Shown here in pieces: positions 7,545-12,214 of a stretch of DNA of 12,214 nucleotides (its first letter is position 1; every line of letters starts with the position of its first letter). A program made the position numbers and the translations under genes. Source of the stretch: Dictyocoela muelleri (Eukaryota > Microsporidia); assembly GCA_016256075.1 (NCBI GenBank), contig SDVU01000578.1:1-12214 (forward strand), in the 5' to 3' direction. The notes beneath the pieces were generated by a model. It saw nothing but the letters and a program-made list of their open reading frames with translations, was not told the DNA's origin and made no database searches.

Positions 7545-8330
7545 TATTATTTTTTTACCCTTTTTTTAACTCCTATTTTTAAACAATTATTTTTTAAACC
7601 TACTTTTTAAACCCTGTGCTTTAACCCTTTTTCATTCGCATTATTTTGTTAACCCTTATTTCTTCGCGTTATTTTTTAACTCTTATTTCTTTGCATTATT
7701 TTTAAACCCTTATTTCTTCGCGTTATTCTTTAAACCTTATTTCTTCACATTATTTTTTAACCCTAATTTCTTCGATTATTTTTTTAACCCTTATTTCTTC
7801 GCATTATTTTATACACCCTTATTTCTTCGTATTATTTTTTTTAATTCTTATTTTTTTTACACTTATATCCAGTCATTATTTTTTAGCCCTTATTTTTAAC
7901 ATTTTTAAGTCTTAATTTAATCCATATTTTTAAATCATTTTTTAGACCATTTTAAGACTTTTTTTAACCCTATTGCAACCCCTAATATTTAAGACGTATT
8001 TGTTACCCTTATTTTATAGCTCCTATTTTATAGTCCTTATTTTTCAGATTTTATTTCCTGGCTCTTATATTTTAACAAAGGTAAAAAGGGCTGAAAAAAG
8101 TGGCAGAAAAATAAGGGCATAAAAATAAGTGTTAAAAAAGGCTAAAAAGGGTTAAAAATTAGGTCTGAAAAAAAAATGACTGGTAAATAAGTTCTAAAAA
8201 TTAAGGGTTGAAAAATTCAGGCTATATGTGGAGCTGAAAAATAGGTTTGGAAATAAGGAATAAAAAAGGTTGAAAAAGGCTGGTTAAAAAATGTTTAAAA
8301 AATTATAAAACCTATAATTTTTTCGTTCCA
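7545..8330. repeat. AACCCTTATTT-rich low-complexity core that flips strand
   Basis: Up to about 8063 the plus strand is dominated by T-rich AACCCTTATTTTT-like words. From 8080 it is dominated by their complements (AAAAAGGGCTGAAAAAAG and similar). The abrupt change of base skew marks the centre of the palindrome. No coding frame survives in it. Confidence 0.85.
7623..7870 (+). repeat. 27-28 bp minisatellite, about nine units
   Basis: Units start near 7623, 7651, 7678, 7705, 7733, 7759, 7786, 7814 and 7843. The consensus is close to AACCCTTATTTCTTCGCATT followed by a T tract. The TTCTTCG(C)ATTATT part is absent from the opposite palindrome arm, so the array expanded only in the left arm. It is not telomeric: the period and sequence do not match a TTAGG-type repeat. 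Confidence 0.9.
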
Positions 8331-8659
8331 TTGATAAATCATTGACAATATGTGCTTAAACTATATAAAACGTGTCTATTTTTTAAAAGATATAGGTATT
8401 AACTTTAGGGGTAGGGTTATAACTTAGAAAGAAATGTCTATAACTTTAAAAAGTCTATAACTAATAAAACCCCATCATAATTTTATAAGTATTAACTTTA
8501 TAATTTCTATTTTTTTAAAAGCGGCTCTAATTATCAAAAGCAACTTTAATTATTAAAAGCGGCTAAATTATCTATACCAAAACATTTTATACCCTGAAGA
8601 AATAAAAGATAATTCAAAAAAAAGCATAACAAATAAAAATTTTATCTCTAAAGGAAAAA

Positions 8660-10116
8660 ATGGAAATTATTGAGTACAAATACAACTACAAATACGTTAC
8701 AAACACCAGAATTGCAGAAATGTTTCGTGAGAAATTCATAAATAAAATTAACAGGCGTTCTATTAAAAACTACATGTTAAATAAACAAGCAATTACTGAT
8801 GCATTTATTTCTAATAAATTATAAAATACCATACCAAGAAATTTAAAATTTGAGAAAGTTAGCAAAAAACAAAAGAATGGATAGATATGACGATGATCAG
8901 AGTGGTTTTCTTACAGATAAAATTATAAAAGAAAAGGCTTTCTTATTTATTAATATCTAAAAAAAGAACCGGACGTTAATAAAATAAACTTAGACATTAA
9001 GTTCAAAGCGGGTCTTGTTGGTTCTAAAAGTTTGTTGTAGATATAATATCTCTTGTAAACATTGTGCAGGTGAAGGTTTTTAAATTGAAAAACAAAATTT
9101 AGATGAATTTATATATACAAAAACTCAGAAGTTTTTAAAATATGGTGAAGATAACATCTTCAACTGTAGTGCAACTGCTCTATTTTACAAGCTTGCACCC
9201 TCTAAGAGCCTTGTTAGAAGCATTAGAAAAGGAATTAAAAATATAAAGATAGTATTACTGTTTTAAAGTCTTGTAACATTTCCGGTACAGAGGAGATAAA
9301 ACCAGTAGTTATCAGAAAGTTCTATTATCCCAGACTATTAAAAAATTTAATTAAAGATTATTATAGCCGTCTTGCATAATTTAAAGGTGGATGACATCAA
9401 CAGAGTTTAACAGATGATAGTTTCAGATAAACACTAACGGTAAAGCTAAAGATAGAAGAATAATGCTTCTCGAAAATTGCAATTCACATAAAATTACGTG
9501 TGCACTTACTAATATTGAACATCTTTTTCTACTGAAACAATACTTAAAGGCTTCAACCACTTGACGCAGGTATAATTAGAAGTTTTAAATCTAGCTATTA
9601 ATCAAAAAAACTTTCTGATATTGGATCTAAAATCAATTCTAAAAATAATTCTGACCATTATTTAAAGAGATAACATTCAGAGATGCTGTTTTTTTATAAA
9701 TTTTCGTGGGATAATGTTACAAAAGATACTATAATTAATTGTTGAAAAAAAAATTTACAAAAAGATATTTATTTGCCATCTGTTATAATAAATGACAAAA
9801 TTGATTATTTTGAAAAAATCTCAAGGTGTTTTATCGATTGTGATAAGATTAAAGAAGATGAAATTATAACTTGAATGTCGAACCAATTTTATTAGACTAT
9901 ACATATGAACTGCGAACAAAGGATAAAAATACATTAGCTAAAATAAAAAATACCCACCCTAATGAATTTGAAAATGTTGATTTAATTGATAGTGAAGAAG
10001 ACAATACGCCATTACCTCTAGAACAAGAAATAAAATTCTTTGATATTGTTAAAAATTATTTACTTGCAGGATTAATAAATGATAACATATTCAAATCTAT
10101 ATATGTCCTTGAATAA
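8660..10116 (+). pseudogene. Decayed pogo/Tigger (CENP-B-like, DDE_1) transposase
   Basis: The first 54 codons from ATG 8660 are open and carry a CENP-B-type helix-turn-helix (RIAEMFREK, INRRSIKN). Decayed pieces follow: a second DNA-binding segment (TDKIIKEKAFL, then KEPDVNKINLDIKFK) and ISCKHCAGEGF. The DDE domain shows FNCSATALFYKLAPSKSLV (9159-9215), DSITVLKSCNISGTEEIKPV (9248 on), WMTSTEFN, LLENCNSHK (9466-9492), LQPLDAGIIRSFKSSY (about 9551-9598) and WDNVTKDTIINC. The last 81 codons (9871-10116) are open and end in the usual acidic tail (DSEEDNTPLPLEQEI). The first catalytic Asp is gone (CSAT instead of C-D-E-T, 9168-9173), the second is Glu (9472), and the third (9563) remains. At least six frame changes and several stops make it inactive. 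Confidence 0.9.
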
Positions 10117-10199
10117 AAATTAAATTCGATAAAAAAGAGAAAAAAAAAATACAATTTTAGATTTATAAAAGTTAAATTAAATTATTAATGCTTAATTTT

Positions 10200-10276
10200 C
10201 ACCCTCTTTTTTTTTTGGAACCCTCCTTTTTTCGCATTTTTTTGAAACGCTTTAAGAAAAAAATGAGTGTAGACTG
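10200..10276. repeat. pogo 3' terminal repeat with T-tract units
   Basis: On the plus strand CACCCTC-T10-GGAACCCTCC-T6-CGCA-T7-GAAACGC repeats a T-tract unit of 15-20 bp, ahead of the terminal GAGTGTAGACTG. The units lie in the same orientation as those at the 5' tip and not inverted, unlike the outermost tips. Confidence 0.65.
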
Positions 10277-10328
10277 TACTTTTATACACATCCATATTTT
10301 TTTGAGTAGCACAAACCGTTGTAGAACC

Positions 10329-10336
10329 GTTATTTT
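10329..10336. repeat. 8-bp target-site duplication, right copy
   Basis: GTTATTTT, identical to 6548-6555, directly follows the GTAGAACC tip of the outer MITE. Confidence 0.9.
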
Positions 10337-10504
10337 TTTAAAACATTTTTTCGTAATATGATCTTCATACAACAATAATAAAATTTTTTTTAGATATTAT
10401 CTATTAAATTTACGCATAGTGTCATGTCTGAATTTAATATATTTGTAATCGGTTGTTTTTGCTGTTTTTCAAGGCTTCCTATTTAGCAAAAAATCAATAA
10501 CTGT

Positions 10505-10690
10505 TTATTACTAGTACATTAAATGTGAAGACAAGCCATTGTATTCACCTTGGTATAGACACATTTCTTTTTTTATATAAGTTTGAGCATCATCAAGGCG
10601 ATAAAATATAACATATTTATTATTAGGATCAGAAAACCGAATTATATCGCATTGAAATAATAAAATGATGAAATACTTTTTTCGCAGCAA
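10505..10690 (-). pseudogene. Coding-like fragment of unknown family
   Basis: A minus-strand frame reads LRKKYFIILLFQCDII followed by RFSDPNNKYVIFYRLDDAQT and YIKKEMCLYQGEYNGLSSHL before stops, about 60 codons. The varied composition (Asp, Gly, Gln, Glu, Arg) looks protein-derived. I do not recognise the family. Before the outer MITE inserted, this piece lay immediately upstream of the 6014-6547 stretch and the Ty3/gypsy fossil on the same strand, so it may belong to an element or gene there. Confidence 0.3.
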
Positions 10691-10979
10691 AATTCATTTA
10701 AAGTTTGATTGAAATCTGGCAATCTATTTAGTAGAGCACATTACGTCTTTTTTCATAAAAATATCATGAAAAACATTTGTTATATGTTTAATTATTAAAG
10801 TATTTTAGTATAAGTGTGTACTTTTTAAATCTAATAGTTTCATAAAGCATAAAATATTATAAATTTTTCTTTATATTCTCTTGTAAAATTATTCTTGATT
10901 TTTTATATAAATCAAATTCCATCTGACCTATTCAGGGATTCATATGTATTTCTTGAAATGAGATCCCGTCTTTTTCTTA

Positions 10980-11240
10980 TTATCTAAATCTAATGATGTT
11001 ATATACTCATGGTTACAAATAGAACAAAAAATGTAATTTATCTCTAAAAATTATTTCATTATAAACTATTTTATTTTAGTTTCCACACAAACAATGTTTC
11101 ATAATGAACTAATAACAAAAATTGCTTTTAAAAACCTAAAAATTTTTTTTTACAAATCTAACTTTGTGTATTATCAAATAAGAAGCCAACACTCATGACC
11201 CTGTGTGTCATAAATAACATTAAATTTATGAAAAAGGCAT
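10980..11240 (-). pseudogene. Diverged second copy of the RPA70-like decayed sequence
   Basis: Nucleotides at 10990-11115 align with 3075-3200 in the same orientation (shared AATGTAATTTATCT and TAGTTTCCACA...ACAATGTTTCA...AATGAAC). On the minus strand 11178-11227 reads KFNVIYDTQGHECWLLI, which occupies the place of KYYDLVMSDGMKYHAIL in copy 1 and keeps the same hydrophobic-Asp-Gly pattern. Downstream it retains FCSICNHEYITSLDLDNKKK, with a CxxC pair that has decayed in copy 1. The two copies flank the Ty3/gypsy fossil, so they could also be diverged repeats belonging to it. Confidence 0.33.
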
Positions 11241-11800
11241 AAATATACTAATACAGTCAATTTATTTTAAATATTTAAAGGTATATTTAATCAAGAATAG
11301 ACATAAAAAATATAGAAGTCAATTTTTTTGGTAATTATTTGTTAATTATATTGAAAATATACTATTTCAGGAAAGAATGTTATTTTTAATTAATTCTCCG
11401 TGTTCTTATAATATGTTTAATTGTTATTTATAATAAAATATTGAAGAGGTCTAAAATTTGAAGAAAATAGTATATACGGAAAATTTACTAAAATATCAAA
11501 ATTTAAAATATAAAAAACAAAAAAAATACCCCATTGTAAAAAAAATAATAGAAAATATTCTTGTTCAAATTATAACCCCAGCATTTATAAGTATGTTGAA
11601 CACCTCTCCTTATATGATAATAAATGTATCGACTAGTTTGCTAAAGACGGATATTTAATTTTACTTCTCTGAAAAGGCTAAAAACTTTATTTAGATAGTA
11701 TTAGACCATTTATCCTGAAATACTCGAATTTTTTTTATTACAATAAATAATTAATACCCCCACATGTATATAAATAAATATATAAAGTCACAGAAAAGCT
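11241..11800. other. AT-rich stretch without a supportable gene
   Basis: A 66-codon plus-strand frame over 11458-11658 begins with TTG, has no upstream ATG and is dominated by Lys, Ile and Asn. It has no family resemblance, so I do not call it. No repeats or RNA genes were recognised. Confidence 0.45.
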
Positions 11801-11862
11801 CAAATTTTAGATCTGGTTTAAAATTTCCCCGGGGGAAAATTTTACACATGCTAAAAATCGAA
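11801..11862. repeat. Abutted inverted repeats with GGGG tips (pair 2)
   Basis: The left arm contains ATCTGGTTTAAAATTTCCCC (11811-11830); directly after it GGGGGAAAATTTTACACATGC begins at 11831, with imperfect pairing over about 30 bp. The left arm aligns with ATCTAGTCTCAAATTTTCCCC at 3768. The right arm lies about 80 bp before the ATG of the Merlin-like fragment at 11913 and could be that element's left terminus, since Merlin/IS1595 tips start with GG. Confidence 0.65.
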
Positions 11863-11912
11863 ATTTTATATCCCTAATAAAACCAATTAAATTACACCAA
11901 AAAATCGAAAAA

Positions 11913-12136
11913 ATGAATAATCTTGAATTTGTTTCTTTTTTATTCGATAATAATTATTTAAACAAAGAATATTTTTGATTAAAATGCAACCATTCGTGTT
12001 CGTCGCGTTGTTATAAAAGAAATGTCGATCTTTATGCCTGGAGATGTTTATATAAAATTTGTATCAATTATAAAAAATACATCTCAATAAGAGCAAATAG
12101 TTTTTTGAGAATTTAAAATTTATTCGTTTTTTTCTG
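11913..12136 (+). pseudogene. N-terminal fragment of a second Merlin/ISXO2-like transposase
   Basis: From ATG 11913 one frame reads MNNLEFVSFLFDNNYLNKEY, meets a stop at 11976, and continues LKCNHSC...DLYAWRCLYKICINYKKY then ISIRANSF to about 12107. The C-N-H-S-C pair (first Cys codon 11985), the WRC...IC pair (Trp codon 12039) and the ISIRxxSF segment are the zinc-ribbon signature of ISXO2-like transposases. A frame change leads into FFENLKFIR, also expected in the family. The DDE domain is missing: the sequence runs into poly-T. It differs clearly from the copy at 1790, so it is a separate lineage. Confidence 0.8.
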
Positions 12137-12137
<1 letters not shown>

Positions 12138-12187
<50 letters not shown>

Positions 12188-12214
12188 TTTTTTTTTTTTT
12201 TTTTTTTTTTTTTT
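12138..12214. repeat. Poly-T tract at the window edge
   Basis: 77 bases are all T except one G at 12187. It interrupts the Merlin-like transposase. Read on the other strand it is a poly-A tract, which could be the tail of a minus-strand retroposed sequence beyond the window, a slipped T-run, or an assembly artefact. Confidence 0.95.

Larger units (their letters stand above)
6950..8590. repeat. Large imperfect palindrome filling the pogo 5' region
   Basis: Two arms meet near 8065. The left arm is about 6950-6977 plus 7306-8063 (interrupted by the inner MITE); the right arm is 8066-8590. Matching landmarks include GGTTTATATTGAATT...CCGCTTT against the complement of 8566-8595, and GTTAAAAATTATAAAATTATG (7389-7409) against the complement of 8465-8495. 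GCCGCTTT units also occur at 7309-7370 and, inverted, at 8518-8575. A PyCCAGTCATT block near 7868 matches the complement of about 8175-8190. The arms have drifted and differ in length, mainly through a minisatellite in the left arm. It may be a foldback-type element or an internal rearrangement of the pogo element. Confidence 0.7.
6803..10276 (+). mobile_element. pogo/Tigger DNA transposon inserted in the outer MITE
   Basis: The element begins CAGTCAACTCC at 6803 and ends ...GAGTGTAGACTG at 10276, flanked by a TA duplication (6801-6802 and 10277-10278). Sequence on either side joins into one continuous MITE arm, which fixes both boundaries. The terminal repeats are short and imperfect (CAGTCAACTCC against CAGTCTACACTC, both followed by seven Ts). 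At 3.47 kb it is longer than many relatives because about 1.85 kb of repeats lie between the 5' tip and the transposase. The Tc1/mariner superfamily always targets TA, which fits. Confidence 0.93.
6556..10328. mobile_element. Outer Merlin-like MITE, palindromic, split by a pogo element
   Basis: Removing the pogo insertion leaves a MITE of about 297 bp: left arm 6556-6702, loop GTA at 6703-6705, right arm 6706-6802 continued at 10279-10328. The tips are GGTTCTAAAACGG and its partner GGTTCTACAACGG. The whole element folds into one hairpin, and the flanks carry a perfect 8-bp duplication. GG tips with an 8-bp duplication indicate mobilisation by a Merlin/IS1595-type transposase; a decayed member of that family lies at 1790-2624, though its own termini are unknown. 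The inner 96 bp of the arms differ at about three positions, the outer 50 bp at about ten. Confidence 0.92.

Noticed and set aside
7623-7870. Possible interstitial telomeric repeat (AACCCT words)
   Set aside because: The period is 27-28 bp and each unit includes TTCTTCGCATTATT; there is no run of short TTAGG- or TTAGGG-type units.
11458-11658. Plus-strand ORF of 66 codons
   Set aside because: It starts with TTG and has no usable upstream ATG; its Lys/Ile/Asn-rich composition is what random AT-rich DNA gives.

Overview
The window is very AT-rich and I find no intact protein-coding gene in it. Almost everything recognisable is transposable-element debris: DNA transposons of the Merlin/IS1595 (ISXO2-like) and pogo/Tigger types, their non-autonomous hairpin derivatives, and a Ty3/gypsy fossil. 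Eukaryotic element families, extreme AT content and several Merlin/ISXO2-like remnants together suit a transposon-rich microsporidian, although another AT-rich eukaryote cannot be excluded. There is no ribosomal, tRNA or housekeeping gene to settle it.

Left part (1-3520): an (ATT)n run at the edge; a decayed minus-strand reading frame (285-770); two unconvincing small ORFs; then a decayed plus-strand Merlin/ISXO2-like transposase (1790-2624). A decayed minus-strand sequence at 3060-3520 has a diverged partner at 10980-11240 and reads like an OB-fold of the RPA70 N-terminal type.

Middle (3600-6550): an 800-bp segment bounded by 25-bp inverted repeats (3603-4401), itself holding abutted GGGG-tipped inverted repeats; then a minus-strand Ty3/gypsy pol fossil (about 4480-5895, perhaps to 6480) with RT, RNase H and integrase in that order; a 117-bp inverted-repeat insertion sits at 5897-6013.

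Nested block (6548-10336): a palindromic Merlin-like MITE of about 297 bp, with a perfect 8-bp target duplication GTTATTTT, was split by a pogo/Tigger transposon (6803-10276, TA duplication). The space between the pogo 5' tip and its transposase is filled by a large decayed palindrome (about 6950-8590), and a second Merlin-like MITE (6978-7305) sits in its left arm. The pogo transposase (8660-10116) is recognisable to its C-terminus but broken by stops and frameshifts, and two of its three catalytic acids are altered.

Right part (10337-12214): decayed minus-strand coding fragments, then the N-terminal zinc-ribbon part of a second Merlin/ISXO2-like transposase (11913-12136) that runs into a poly-T tract at the edge. 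An abutted GGGG-tipped palindrome lies just upstream.

I found no intact novel system. The most informative content is the datable nest of insertions, the arm-specific minisatellite inside the pogo palindrome, the uneven divergence along the MITE arms, and the pairing of Merlin-type transposase remnants with 8-bp-duplication MITEs.
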